The translations under genes and the position numbers were made by a program. DNA of 36,575 bases from Bacteroidota bacterium (GTDB taxonomy: Bacteria; Bacteroidota; Ignavibacteria; UBA10030; F1-140-MAGs086). The notes below the pieces were generated by a model. It saw nothing but the letters and a program-made list of their open reading frames with translations. It was not told the origin of the DNA and searched no databases. The stretch lies in contig SXSO01000138.1 in the NCBI GenBank assembly GCA_005792205.1, positions 1-36,575 on the forward strand, read 5' to 3'. Within the stretch, counting starts at the first letter, position 1, and each line of letters opens with the position of its first letter. This document shows positions 6,529-15,399 of the stretch, in pieces.

Positions 6529-9486
6529 TTATTTATTTTTTTCGTTTAAAATTTTTTGAATAAGAGTTGAACGAACTTCTTGAATTTTTTGATTTAATAT
6601 TTTATTTTCTTCAATATCAAAAAATTTTTTTCCATCAATCCAAGTTTGTTCGCAAATTGAATATGTGGAAAGTGGGTTTCCATTCCACACAACAAAATCA
6701 GCATCTTTCCCAATCTCTAATGAACCAACACGATTATCTATTTGAAGTTGTTTTGCGGGATTTATTGTTACAAAATTTAGTGCTTCTTCTTCTGAAAGAT
6801 TTCCATACTTCACTGCTTTTGCTGCTTCTGTATTTAATCTTCTCGCCATTTCATCACTATCAGAATTGAACGAAACCACAATTCCTTCATTATGCATCAT
6901 TGTTCCATTAAAAGGAATTGCATCAACAACTTCATATTTATATGCCCACCAATCAGAAAATGTAGACGCACCAACTTTATGATTTGCCATTTCTGTTGCA
7001 ACTTTATATCCTTCTAAAATATGTTGAAATGTTGCAATGCGAAAATTAAATTCTTCTGCAACTCTAATCATTGCTAAAATTTCATCTTGTCTATATGAAT
7101 GACAATGCACTAATCTTTTTCCATCTAAAATTTCTACAATTGCATCAAGTTCTAAATCACGACGAATTGGAAATTGTTTTTCACTACGATTTTGAAAAGA
7201 TAATTTGTAATCAATTGCTGCTTTAAACTCAGAACGAATCAATTCATTTACTCCCATTCTTGATTGCGGAAAATGATTTGAATTATTTTCTCCCCAATTG
7301 CTGTGTTTTGGATTTTCTCCGAGAGCAAATTTAATTCCCTCTTTTGCATTTTCAAATTTCATTTCATCAGGAAGAAAACCCCAACGAAGTTTTATCACTT
7401 GATTTTGTCCTCCAATTGAATTTGCAGAACCATGTAAAGCATTTATTGTTGTTACACCTCCTGCAAGTTCGCGATAAATTGAAATATCTTCTGAATCAAT
7501 TACATCTCCAATTCTAACTTCTGATGTTATGATTTGTCCCGTTTCATTCACGCTTCCACTTACAGCAGAATGCGAATGACAATCAATTAAACCACTTGTT
7601 ATGTGTTTTCCATTTGCTTCAATCACAAAAGAATTTTTTGGTTTGGAAAGATCTTTTCCAATTTCTTTTATTTTTCCTTTGTGAATTATTATGTCTCCAT
7701 TTTCAATTTTTCCAAGTAGAGATGAAGTCCAAATTGTCGCATCATTTATGAAAATGTATTCTACTTGTTCAGGAAATTTATCTTTTCCAAATGCTGTCAT
7801 TGGAAATGTGATTGGAAAAGACGTAAGCGAAATTTCAATTTCTTTTTTGGATGAGTCAAATTCTATTTTTGGTTCTGAAATTTTTTTTCCATTTAGAAAT
7901 AAAATTTTTCCATTTGGAAGTTGCAAAGTACCAAAGAAATTATTTTGAGAAAATGTTCCGTCAAGTAAAATTTTTCCTTTTACATCAATAGAATCACCAT
8001 CAAATGAAATTGATGAAAGCGTATTGTTTATTGATATTTTTGCTTTAATAGAATTTTGTATAGAATCGTTTTTTGAAATATTTGCAGAAAAATTTTCTTC
8101 TTTAAATTTTATTTCTATAAAAAAATTTTCCAACAACGTTTCATTTGAATTTAATTTCCAAATTCCACAAACAGATAAATTTTTTTCTTTTTCAATTTCA
8201 AATTCTTTTCCTTCAACCCAAACACTTAAAATTTTTCCATTTGAAAATATATTTCCATTTGATACAATTAGATTTGCAATTTTTCCTTTTTCAACCGTTC
8301 CCAAAATTTTTTCAACATTTAACATTTTTGCAGGAACTGTTGTAAGTGACGAGAGAGCAATATTTTCTGGAAGTCCTTTTTTAATTGCAAGTTTTAAATT
8401 TTTAAAAAAATCATTTTTTGAATTTTGTGATGTGAGAGAAAATTCAATTCCGTTTTGAAAAAATATTTTTGGATTTTCTGATGCATATTCCCAATGCAAA
8501 AGTTCAGAAACATCAATATCCAACGACTTTTCATAAGTATCAACATTTGGTGTTTTTGGAAAATTGAGTGGCAAAATAAATTGTGTTTTCAAATTTTTTA
8601 TTGCGTCAATTCTTTTATATTCATTTCCACTTCCCAATAAAATTAAATTCAAATTAAATTCATCAGCAATTTTTTTTGCACGAAAAACTTCTAAATGATT
8701 TGAAGTTTCAATCACAAACGGTTGTTTTTTTTGAATTACATTTTGAAGCGATTCTAAACTATTATTTATTTCAATTGGTTTTAGAGAATTTTTTTCAGAA
8801 AATAATTTTGCATCTTTATACCAAATTGCATCATAAAGTGTTTGTCGCAAAAGTGAGATTACTCCCATATTTGAATTTGGATAATTTTCTCCTTCAACAT
8901 TTTCAACTTTGAGTGTAGAGTGCATAAAAACATTTTCTCTAATCACTAAATTTGGAATTTCTGTTTCCTCATTTAAATTTAAAAGAGCACTTGTTCCTTT
9001 TATATTTCCTTTTTGCAAAATAAATAACGCAGAAGTAAATCCAAGTTTACGAAGTTCATTAAATTTATTTTCGTCTTTTGAAAATTCTTCCAAAACATTT
9101 TTGTGAGATAAAACTTTTTTGTTCCAATAAATCGCATTTGTAGAAGGTGATTGTTGTTGTTGCGGTGATTTATTTTTTTCTTTTTGCTCCACAATAGAAT
9201 ATGATTCAATAAATCCTGGATAAATTGTTTTGCCTTTTAAATCAATTACAAAAGCATCGTTTGGAATAGAAATATTTTCACCAACATTTTCAATTACGCC
9301 ATTGTGTATCAAAAGAATTCCATTTAAAATTGTTTTTGTTGGCGATTGCACAATAGTTGCATTTTTCAACGCAAATACAGTTGATTTATTTGTGCGAATT
9401 CCCTGTTGAGAATTTGTTTGAGAATTTATTTTATTTAGAAAAGTATTTCCAATTAAAAATAAAAAAAGAAAAAAAATTTTTTGCAT
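6529..9486 (-). CDS. Secreted tandem amidohydrolase, one degenerate and one intact domain
   Basis: 985 residues with a signal peptide ending KINS before QTNSQ. Residues about 30-430 form a first amidohydrolase-like domain (TIYPGFIESYS, closing ILGTVEKGKIANLIVSNG) without the HxH motif. A beta-rich segment (about 435-590) follows, then a second, complete amidohydrolase domain (about 595-965): GLIDCHSHS with His637 and His639, LVHCHS (His794/796), FQHILEG (His822) and FNSDSDE (Asp876), ending RVGSLEIGKDADFVVWNGN. So only the C-terminal half is likely to be catalytic, probably as a periplasmic metal-dependent amidase or peptidase of the imidazolonepropionase-like group. It is first in a two-gene unit with the gene at 5225. 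Substrate cannot be read from the sequence. Confidence 0.85.
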   Translation of the reverse strand: MQKIFFLFLFLIGNTFLNKINSQTNSQQGIRTNKSTVFALKNATIVQSPTKTILNGILLIHNGVIENVGENISIPNDAFVIDLKGKTIYPGFIESYSIVEQKEKNKSPQQQQSPSTNAIYWNKKVLSHKNVLEEFSKDENKFNELRKLGFTSALFILQKGNIKGTSALLNLNEETEIPNLVIRENVFMHSTLKVENVEGENYPNSNMGVISLLRQTLYDAIWYKDAKLFSEKNSLKPIEINNSLESLQNVIQKKQPFVIETSNHLEVFRAKKIADEFNLNLILLGSGNEYKRIDAIKNLKTQFILPLNFPKTPNVDTYEKSLDIDVSELLHWEYASENPKIFFQNGIEFSLTSQNSKNDFFKNLKLAIKKGLPENIALSSLTTVPAKMLNVEKILGTVEKGKIANLIVSNGNIFSNGKILSVWVEGKEFEIEKEKNLSVCGIWKLNSNETLLENFFIEIKFKEENFSANISKNDSIQNSIKAKISINNTLSSISFDGDSIDVKGKILLDGTFSQNNFFGTLQLPNGKILFLNGKKISEPKIEFDSSKKEIEISLTSFPITFPMTAFGKDKFPEQVEYIFINDATIWTSSLLGKIENGDIIIHKGKIKEIGKDLSKPKNSFVIEANGKHITSGLIDCHSHSAVSGSVNETGQIITSEVRIGDVIDSEDISIYRELAGGVTTINALHGSANSIGGQNQVIKLRWGFLPDEMKFENAKEGIKFALGENPKHSNWGENNSNHFPQSRMGVNELIRSEFKAAIDYKLSFQNRSEKQFPIRRDLELDAIVEILDGKRLVHCHSYRQDEILAMIRVAEEFNFRIATFQHILEGYKVATEMANHKVGASTFSDWWAYKYEVVDAIPFNGTMMHNEGIVVSFNSDSDEMARRLNTEAAKAVKYGNLSEEEALNFVTINPAKQLQIDNRVGSLEIGKDADFVVWNGNPLSTYSICEQTWIDGKKFFDIEENKILNQKIQEVRSTLIQKILNEKNK

Positions 9487-9520
9487 AGTAAAATGATTTT
9501 AAAAAAAGTTGCATAAGTTA

Positions 9521-9528
9521 CAAAACTA
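9521..9528 (-). promoter_or_regulatory. -7-like box upstream of the amidohydrolase pair
   Basis: On the minus strand this reads TAGTTTTG, matching TAnnTTTG, about 35 nt before the start codon at 9486. No convincing -33 element lies at the proper spacing, so this is only a candidate. Confidence 0.3.
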
Positions 9529-9656
9529 TTTTTTAAATACAAAGGATTTTAAAAAAAAATATAAATAAAAAAACATCAATAAAATCAGTATTATTTGCAC
9601 ATTTAATTTTTTTTGAATATGTTTAATCGCATTAATTAACACAATCAAAATAAATT

Positions 9657-9944
9657 ATGGCAAAAACCAAAGGTCAAGTTATCGCACATTTAGCAGAAAA
9701 AACTGCAACAACAAAAAAATTGGCAACAACTTTTCTTGATGAGTTTGTTGGACTTGCATATAAAGAAGCAAAGAATTCTTTCACAATTCCAGGTCTTGGA
9801 AAATTAGTTCTTGTAAATAGAAAAGCAAGAATGGGAAGAAATCCTGCAACTGGTGCAACAATAAAAATTCCTGCAAAAAAAGTTGTGAAGTTTCGTGTTG
9901 CAAAAGCATGTAAAGATGCTGTGCTTGGTGCAAAGAAAAAATAG
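9657..9944 (+). CDS. HU-family DNA-binding protein
   Basis: 95 residues, the usual HU/IHF length. The order is a helical N-terminal half (GQVIAHLAEKTATTKK, LATTFLDEF), then IPGLGKLVLVNRKARMGRN and PATGATIKIPAKKVVKFR, which are the beta arms and the conserved GRNPxTG segment that intercalates into the minor groove, ending with a Lys-rich tail. It would bend and compact DNA as a dimer. It stands alone with its own strong terminator and ATG start. The N-terminus KTKGQVIAHLAEKT is typical of FCB HU proteins. Confidence 0.93.
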   Translation: MAKTKGQVIAHLAEKTATTKKLATTFLDEFVGLAYKEAKNSFTIPGLGKLVLVNRKARMGRNPATGATIKIPAKKVVKFRVAKACKDAVLGAKKK

Positions 9945-9963
9945 TTTATACTGTTTTTTAAAT

Positions 9964-9998
9964 AAAAAGGTAAGTTGAAAAACTTACCTTTTTTATTT
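9964..9998 (+). terminator. Rho-independent terminator of the HU gene
   Basis: Perfect 13-bp stem AAAAAGGTAAGTT / AACTTACCTTTTT with a GAAA tetraloop (9977-9980), running into a T-rich tail, 20 nt after the stop codon. Confidence 0.92.
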
Positions 9999-10017
9999 TA
10001 TAGAACACTCATTTTAG

Positions 10018-10316
10018 TGCCATATTTATTGACTGAAATTATGATTTGTATCATATGAATGGAGTGGAAAGTTTTTCCGTTCTGATATGTTTTTTATAGA
10101 AATTTATTATATAATACAAAGAAATTTCACTCAATAGATTTGGTGTTTTTTCGAAACAAAATGACTTCATTTTCGTCTCGGTGAAGCGTTTTTTGACCGA
10201 TTTGATTACACTTTCCCGAAAATAGAGTGTATTTTTACGAAAACACTATCGTTTCGGTCAAAAGTAAACCATTCCGACGAGGAAAAACACTCTTCTTGTG
10301 TCACAAAACACTCCGA
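10018..10316 (-). repeat. Intergenic modular repeat, copy 3 (inverted)
   Basis: The 9945-10475 gap holds no gene. Positions 10158-10268 are the exact reverse complement of 4720-4830 (111 bp), including the 65-nt GACCGA...TCGGTC inverted-repeat module at 10195-10259, and the similarity continues imperfectly to about 10316. From 10018 to 10157 diverged pieces of the other module occur in both orientations (ATTGACTGAAAT, GGAAAGTTTTTCCGTTC, and ATTTCACTCAAT). From 10317 to 10475 there is only AT-rich sequence leading into the OsmC gene. Confidence 0.8.
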
Positions 10317-10475
10317 AATTTTCAAAATAAACCCCAAAAAATCATCAATAATTACAGTGCTTTACGAGACAACGTCAACTCAATCAATTTTACAAAATAA
10401 AATTTAATTTCATAAAAAATATTTTGCAAACAAATTTTATCTCTTCGTATATTTTAGAAAAAAAATTATAAATTT

Positions 10476-10904
10476 ATGGCAACCAAAAAAGCATTTCTCA
10501 AACAATTAAGAGGCACAACTTTAATTGCAAAATCAGATTCAAATCATTGGGTTGTAATGGACGGAAGTGAAACATTTGGCGGAAGTAATTCGGGAAGTTC
10601 TCCAAAAGAACTTTTATTTATGGCACTTGGTGGATGTACTGCAATGGATGTGATTCCAATTTTTAAAAAAAAGAAAATTGATTTGAAAGGATTTGAAATA
10701 AACTTAACCGGAAATGTGAGAGAAGAGCATCCGCAAATTTTTACCGATATAAATATTGAATATATTTTTTACGGAAAAAAAATAAGTGAAGACGATGTAA
10801 AAAAAGCAATTGAACTTTCAACAACAAAATATTGTTCAATATCTGCAATGCTAAAAGCGACTATAAATATTACACATTCGTATAAAATTGTAGATGAAGA
10901 ATAA
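10476..10904 (+). CDS. OsmC/Ohr-family protein
   Basis: 142 residues, the usual length of the family. Two conserved cysteines are present, Cys54 in LGGCTAMD and Cys120 in KYCSISAML, which in OsmC and Ohr proteins reduce organic hydroperoxides through a thiol cycle; the N-terminal half has the SSPKELLFMALGGC motif common to the family. It more resembles the YhfA/OsmC-like branch than Ohr, so the exact peroxide or other substrate is uncertain. A cytosolic dimer is expected. It is a single gene converging on the nitrilase gene with only 3 nt between the stop codons. Confidence 0.9.
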   Translation: MATKKAFLKQLRGTTLIAKSDSNHWVVMDGSETFGGSNSGSSPKELLFMALGGCTAMDVIPIFKKKKIDLKGFEINLTGNVREEHPQIFTDINIEYIFYGKKISEDDVKKAIELSTTKYCSISAMLKATINITHSYKIVDEE

Positions 10905-10907
10905 AAA

Positions 10908-11693
10908 TTACAGTTCGTAAAAATTTTTTTTTCTATCAAAAAATAAATCATTGAGTTCATTTATTTTTTTATTTTCTGCTTGACGTAAATCAATTTCAAC
11001 AGTTGCAATTTCAGGAAATTCATTTCCCAAACGACATAAAATATTTCCGTTCGGTGAAACAATTTCACTCAATCCAATAAATGTAAAATTGTTTTCTCCT
11101 CTAAATTCTTTTCCAACACGATTTGCGGTTGCGCTAAAAATTTTATTTTCCAAACATCTTGTAATCATTGCGTTTGGACAATATTCCATCACCAAATTTG
11201 AAGGATGTAAAATTAAGTTTGCCCCTTTCAATGCAAGTGTTCTTGCACTTTCAGGAAAATACCAATCAAAGCAAATCATCATTCCAATTTTTCCAAATTC
11301 AGTTTCAAAAATTGGAAATCCTAAATTTCCAAATTCAAAAAAAATCTTTTCTTTGTAAAACAAATGCACTTTTCTATAATGCCCAACAATTCCATTTTTA
11401 TTTACAATCAATGATGAATTGAAAAATTTTCCATTTTCATTTTCAGCAAATCCATAACACACATAACAATTTTTCTTTTTTGCAAATTCAAAAATTTTTT
11501 GATATGTAAAACCAAAAATATTTTCGGAAAGTTTTTCAACTTCTGTTTTATCAATAAAATTATAACCCGTTGAAAAAAGTTCCGGCAACACAAAAAAATC
11601 TGATGATATAGAACTCATTAATTCTATTGCATCAATTATATTTTTTTTTATTTCACCAAATTCTGGATTTGTTTGAACAACGGATAATTTCAT
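10908..11693 (-). CDS. Nitrilase-family amidohydrolase (omega-amidase-like)
   Basis: 261 residues. The Glu-Lys-Cys triad of carbon-nitrogen hydrolases is visible: Glu38 in FVLPELFSTG, Lys108 in GHYRKVHLF, and Cys141 in GMMICFDWYFPE. Such enzymes hydrolyse amides in the cytosol; the short single-domain form and the ICFDWYFPE motif fit the omega-amidase/YafV-like group, which cleaves 2-oxoglutaramate or similar compounds. Substrate is an inference. It is transcribed alone, divergently from the acylphosphatase operon. Confidence 0.88.
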   Translation of the reverse strand: MKLSVVQTNPEFGEIKKNIIDAIELMSSISSDFFVLPELFSTGYNFIDKTEVEKLSENIFGFTYQKIFEFAKKKNCYVCYGFAENENGKFFNSSLIVNKNGIVGHYRKVHLFYKEKIFFEFGNLGFPIFETEFGKIGMMICFDWYFPESARTLALKGANLILHPSNLVMEYCPNAMITRCLENKIFSATANRVGKEFRGENNFTFIGLSEIVSPNGNILCRLGNEFPEIATVEIDLRQAENKKINELNDLFFDRKKNFYEL

Positions 11694-11731
11694 TATACTA
11701 AAACATTTTTGAAAATATATTTAATTTAAAT

Positions 11732-11739
11732 CAAATTTA
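11732..11739 (-). promoter_or_regulatory. -7-like box upstream of the nitrilase-family gene
   Basis: Minus-strand TAAATTTG matches TAnnTTTG exactly and lies 38 nt before the ATG at 11693. No clear -33 element is seen, and such words are frequent in AT-rich DNA. Confidence 0.35.
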
Positions 11740-11796
11740 GTTTTTTTTAAAAAATATATCTTTAAAATTATTTTTTGTATTTTTAAAAAGTTATTT

Positions 11797-12084
11797 ATGT
11801 TAAGTTATTGTTTTGTAAAAATTATTGGAAGAGTTCAAGGTGTTGGATTTAGATATTTTATTTTTCAAAACGCAAAGCGATTAAATTTATTGGGAACAGT
11901 TCGAAATCATATTGATGGAAGCGTAGAAATTGAAGTTGAAGGTAAAAAAAATAATATTGAAATACTTTTAGAGAAAATTAAAATTGGTCCAATAGAAAGT
12001 TACATAGAAGAAGTTCAAGTTGAATGGAAAAATTATCACAACGGATATGACGGTTTTAAAATAATTAAAACAACAAAAAAATAG
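11797..12084 (+). CDS. acyP: Acylphosphatase
   Basis: 95 residues, the standard length. The family motif GRVQGVGFR places the catalytic Arg at residue 19, and TVRNHIDGSVEIE provides Asn37. The enzyme hydrolyses acyl phosphates in the cytosol. It is the first gene of the 11797-17331 operon; the ispF start lies one base after its stop. Confidence 0.95.
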   Translation: MLSYCFVKIIGRVQGVGFRYFIFQNAKRLNLLGTVRNHIDGSVEIEVEGKKNNIEILLEKIKIGPIESYIEEVQVEWKNYHNGYDGFKIIKTTKK

Positions 12085-12085
12085 A

Positions 12086-12568
12086 ATGAGTTATAGAGTT
12101 GGAACGGGAAGCGATATTCATAAATTAACTATTGGAAAAAAAATGTTTCTTGGTGGAGTTGAAATTCTACACAAAAAAGGATTTGAAGGTCATTCTGATG
12201 CAGATATTTTGCTTCATTCAATTTGCGATGCTTTGCTTGGAGCTAGTTCGCTTGGAGATATTGGAAAACATTTTCCAAACACCGATAAAAAATATAAAGA
12301 CATTTCTAGTTTGGTTTTATTGAGTGAAGTAAATAAAAAGATTTTGAAAAAAAAATATAAAATCATAAACATTGATTCTACAATACTTTTAGAAAAACCA
12401 AAAATTCAAAATTATATTCCACAAATGCAAAAAAATATTTCCTCTGTTTTAAACATTTTGATTGAACAAATTTCCATCAAAGCAACAACAACTGAACAGC
12501 TTGGATTTGTTGGAAAAGAAGAAGGGGCAATTGCAACATCTGTAGTACTTTTAAAAAAAATAAAATGA
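12086..12568 (+). CDS. ispF: 2-C-methyl-D-erythritol 2,4-cyclodiphosphate synthase
   Basis: 160 residues. Asp10 and His12 (GSDIH) and His44 (ILLHSICDALLGA) form the zinc site, and FEGHSDADILLH and KATTTEQLGFVGKEEG are the two hallmark motifs. It catalyses the fifth step of the MEP pathway for isoprenoid precursors, so the organism makes isoprenoids by this route. Its stop overlaps the DedA start (ATGA), and a phosphatase likely acting on polyprenyl lipids follows, giving a shared theme of lipid-carrier supply. Confidence 0.96.
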   Translation: MSYRVGTGSDIHKLTIGKKMFLGGVEILHKKGFEGHSDADILLHSICDALLGASSLGDIGKHFPNTDKKYKDISSLVLLSEVNKKILKKKYKIINIDSTILLEKPKIQNYIPQMQKNISSVLNILIEQISIKATTTEQLGFVGKEEGAIATSVVLLKKIK

Positions 12569-13296
12569 AAAAAATTTTTATTTTAAGTTTTGTTCTTGTT
12601 TTATTTTTTTCTTCTTTTTCACAACACAAAACTCTCACTGAAAAAAAAGATACAACAAAAGTTGAAATTTATATTCAAGAAATCTTGGATTGGTTAGAGC
12701 ATCAAGATGAGGTTTGGATATATGTTATAATTTCATTTTTTGCTTTTGTAGAAAATATTTTTCCACCGTCTCCAAGTGATGTGATTGTGGTATTTGGTGG
12801 CTTTTTAAGTGGAACGGGAAAAATTTCAAATTGGGCATTAATTTTTTTTACAACAATTGGAAGCACAATTGGATTTGTGTTAGCATATTATATTGGGTTT
12901 AAAAGTGCTTCAAGAAAATTTTCCAACTTCAAAAAAAAATTTATTTCACCTGCTTCAATGAGAAAAGTTGATTCTTGGTTTACAAAATATGGTTACGCTT
13001 TGATTGTGATAAATAGATTTCTTCCAGGAACAAGAGCTGTTGTTTCATTTTTTGCGGGAATGATGAAACTTGATTTGCGAAAGACAACTGCTCTTTGTTT
13101 TATCAGTGCATTTTTTTGGAATTTATTTTTAATTGATTTAGGAAAATCTCTTGGAAAAAATTGGAAGATTGCGTTGGATTATATTTCCACATTTAATAAT
13201 GTAATGTGGATAGTAATAGTTTTTGTTGTGATTTTGGTGTTTCTTTTCATATTGCTTAAACGTCATAAAAGTAAACGGTTGAAAAAAAATGTTTGA
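12565..13296 (+). CDS. DedA-family membrane protein
   Basis: 243 residues with a signal-like N-terminus ending SSFS before QHK, then several membrane segments. DedA (SNARE-associated PF09335) landmarks are FAFVENIFPPSPSD and NRFLPGTRAVVSFFAG, with a basic C-terminal tail. Some DedA proteins flip undecaprenyl phosphate across the inner membrane. The gene overlaps ispF and the PAP2 gene by a few bases, so it is translated with them. The assignment to undecaprenyl phosphate here is an inference from family and neighbours. Confidence 0.9.
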   Translation: MKKIFILSFVLVLFFSSFSQHKTLTEKKDTTKVEIYIQEILDWLEHQDEVWIYVIISFFAFVENIFPPSPSDVIVVFGGFLSGTGKISNWALIFFTTIGSTIGFVLAYYIGFKSASRKFSNFKKKFISPASMRKVDSWFTKYGYALIVINRFLPGTRAVVSFFAGMMKLDLRKTTALCFISAFFWNLFLIDLGKSLGKNWKIALDYISTFNNVMWIVIVFVVILVFLFILLKRHKSKRLKKNV

Positions 13297-13849
13297 AAAA
13301 TTTTTGGAGGTTGATAAAATAATTTTCAAATTTTTTAATCAACAGTTTACAAATTCGTTTTTTGATTTTTTGATGCCATTTATCACCGATATAAATAAAA
13401 GTAAAATTTTTATTTTTTTAATTTCACTTTTTGTAACATTTGTTTTTTGGAAAGGAGATAGACGAACAAGAACTATAATTTTGTTTTTAATTCCAACCGT
13501 TATTTTTTCTGATCAAATAAATAATTTTATTAAACAAAGTTTTGAGCGACTGCGTCCATGTAATGATATTTCTTTCAAAGAAAATGTGCGACTTCTTGTA
13601 AGTTGCGGAAGCGGATATTCTTTTCCCTCATCGCATGCAGTAAATAACTTTGCAGGAGCAAAATTTTTAAGCAATTTTTTCCCCAATAAAAAATTTATTT
13701 TTTATACAATTGCATTTGTAATGGCATATTCACGTGTTTATGTTGGAGTTCATTTTCCAAGTGATGTAATTGTTGGAAGTTTATCTGGTATTGCAATTGG
13801 AATTTTATTTTCTTTTCTTACAAAAAAAATTATATTCAAAGAAAAGTGA
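13289..13849 (+). CDS. PAP2-family membrane phosphatase
   Basis: 186 residues with several membrane spans. All three phosphatase motifs are present: K82 to RP90 (KQSFERLRP), PSSH at 113-116, and SRVYVGVHFPSD with Arg149, His155 and Asp159. Members remove phosphate from lipid phosphates such as undecaprenyl diphosphate or phosphatidylglycerol phosphate. Its position directly after a DedA gene and before lnt points to a role in recycling the lipid carrier, though this is not proved by sequence. It overlaps DedA by 8 nt and Lnt by 4. Confidence 0.92.
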   Translation: MFEKFLEVDKIIFKFFNQQFTNSFFDFLMPFITDINKSKIFIFLISLFVTFVFWKGDRRTRTIILFLIPTVIFSDQINNFIKQSFERLRPCNDISFKENVRLLVSCGSGYSFPSSHAVNNFAGAKFLSNFFPNKKFIFYTIAFVMAYSRVYVGVHFPSDVIVGSLSGIAIGILFSFLTKKIIFKEK

Positions 13850-15399
13850 AAAAAAGTTTTTCTCTTATAATTTCTGGAATTTTATTTGGAATTTCTTTTC
13901 CACCAGATTCAATTGGAGCAATTGCATTTTTTTCATTTACTCTATTTTTATTTGTAATTAAAAAAGAAAAAAATTATTTTTCAGCAGTTAGAAGTTTTTA
14001 TATATTTTTTCTTATTGCAAATCTTATTGCACTTTATTGGATTAGTGGTTTTACACATTTGAAAGATGGATATTTGGTATTAGCTGGAATTTTAACAATT
14101 GTTGTTCATCCATTTTTTTTTCTTCCAGCAATTTTACTTTTCACATTTTTTAGAAACCAATTAGGTGAAACAATTGCTATGAGTTTATTTCCATTTCTTT
14201 GGACTTCATATGAATGGTTTCGCTCTTACACAGAATTTGCGTTTCCATGGCTTACAGTTGGAAACACACAAACATACGATTTACAATTTATTCAGATTAG
14301 TTCTGTTTTTGGTGTTTATGGAATTTCATTTTTAGTTTTATTGATAAATGTTTTATTTGTGTTTTTATATGAGTTTAAAGATGAAAGTAAAATAAAATCA
14401 ATTTCGATTGCTTTGGGAATTTTACTTTTGTATTTTATTCCAAAAATTTATGGAAATTATATTTTAGAAAATCAAAAAATTTCTGAAACGGAAAAAATTT
14501 CTGTTGCAATTATTCAACCAAATATAGATCCGTTTGACAAATGGACAAATAGCGTTGAAAAACAAATTACAGTTTTGAAAGAGATGTCAAACATTACAAA
14601 TATATTTAATCCTGATTTGATTGTATTTCCAGAAACTGCAATTCCAAAATATCTAAATTTAGAAGAAAATTATTTAGGAAATGAAAAAATATATTCTGAA
14701 CTCAATTCAATAGGAAAACCAATTTTAACTGGAGTTCCATTTTTTAAATATGTTTCAGAAAATACTTTTGGAGCAAAACAAATTTCAAATACAAATAGTT
14801 TTTATCAAGCGTTCAACTCTTCAATGCTTTTTTTTCCCAATAAAAAAAAATTTTATACATATTCTAAAATGCAACTTGTTCCATTTGCTGAACATGTTCC
14901 GTATTCACAAAATTTTTCTTTTCTTAAAAATTTTGGTTGGGGATTTGGAATAAGCGATTGGAATGTTGGAGATAAATACACAGTTTTCAAAATTCAAAAC
15001 ACGAAATTTGCAAATATAATTTGTTTTGAATCAGTATTTCCGCATCATTTTACAAAGTTTGATGGTGCTGAATTTTTTACAATAATTACAAACGACAGTT
15101 GGTGGGGAAATACAAGTGGTGCAATTCAACATTATCGTTTTGCAATTTTAAGAGCAATTGAAAATAGAAAATGGATTGTTCGTTCAGCAAATGGTGGAAT
15201 TTCTTGTTTCATAGATCCATTTGGGAATGTTCATAAACCAACTCAATATGACACAAAAAAAATAATTTTTCAAAATATTTTTCCAAATAGTGAAAAAACT
15301 TTTTATGCAAATCATATAGATTGGTTTCCGATTTTTTCTACAATTTTTTTATCTTTTGCTTTCGTGTTTTCAATCATAAAAAAAATTAATGTGAAATGA
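13846..15399 (+). CDS. lnt: Apolipoprotein N-acyltransferase
   Basis: 517 residues, GTG start overlapping the previous TGA. The N-terminal 200 residues are membrane helices; the C-terminal nitrilase-like domain holds the triad Glu263 (FPETAIP), Lys341 (YSKMQLVPFAEH) and Cys393 (IICFESVFP). It adds the third acyl chain to lipoproteins in the inner membrane, the last step of lipoprotein maturation. Its stop overlaps the next ATG. Confidence 0.96.
   Translation: MKKSFSLIISGILFGISFPPDSIGAIAFFSFTLFLFVIKKEKNYFSAVRSFYIFFLIANLIALYWISGFTHLKDGYLVLAGILTIVVHPFFFLPAILLFTFFRNQLGETIAMSLFPFLWTSYEWFRSYTEFAFPWLTVGNTQTYDLQFIQISSVFGVYGISFLVLLINVLFVFLYEFKDESKIKSISIALGILLLYFIPKIYGNYILENQKISETEKISVAIIQPNIDPFDKWTNSVEKQITVLKEMSNITNIFNPDLIVFPETAIPKYLNLEENYLGNEKIYSELNSIGKPILTGVPFFKYVSENTFGAKQISNTNSFYQAFNSSMLFFPNKKKFYTYSKMQLVPFAEHVPYSQNFSFLKNFGWGFGISDWNVGDKYTVFKIQNTKFANIICFESVFPHHFTKFDGAEFFTIITNDSWWGNTSGAIQHYRFAILRAIENRKWIVRSANGGISCFIDPFGNVHKPTQYDTKKIIFQNIFPNSEKTFYANHIDWFPIFSTIFLSFAFVFSIIKKINVK

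Noticed and set aside
4720-10268. The inverted repeats around 5225-9944 as a composite transposon
   Set aside because: No transposase or insertion sequence lies in or near the repeats, further copies occur elsewhere in the window, and the genes enclosed look like ordinary chromosomal ones.
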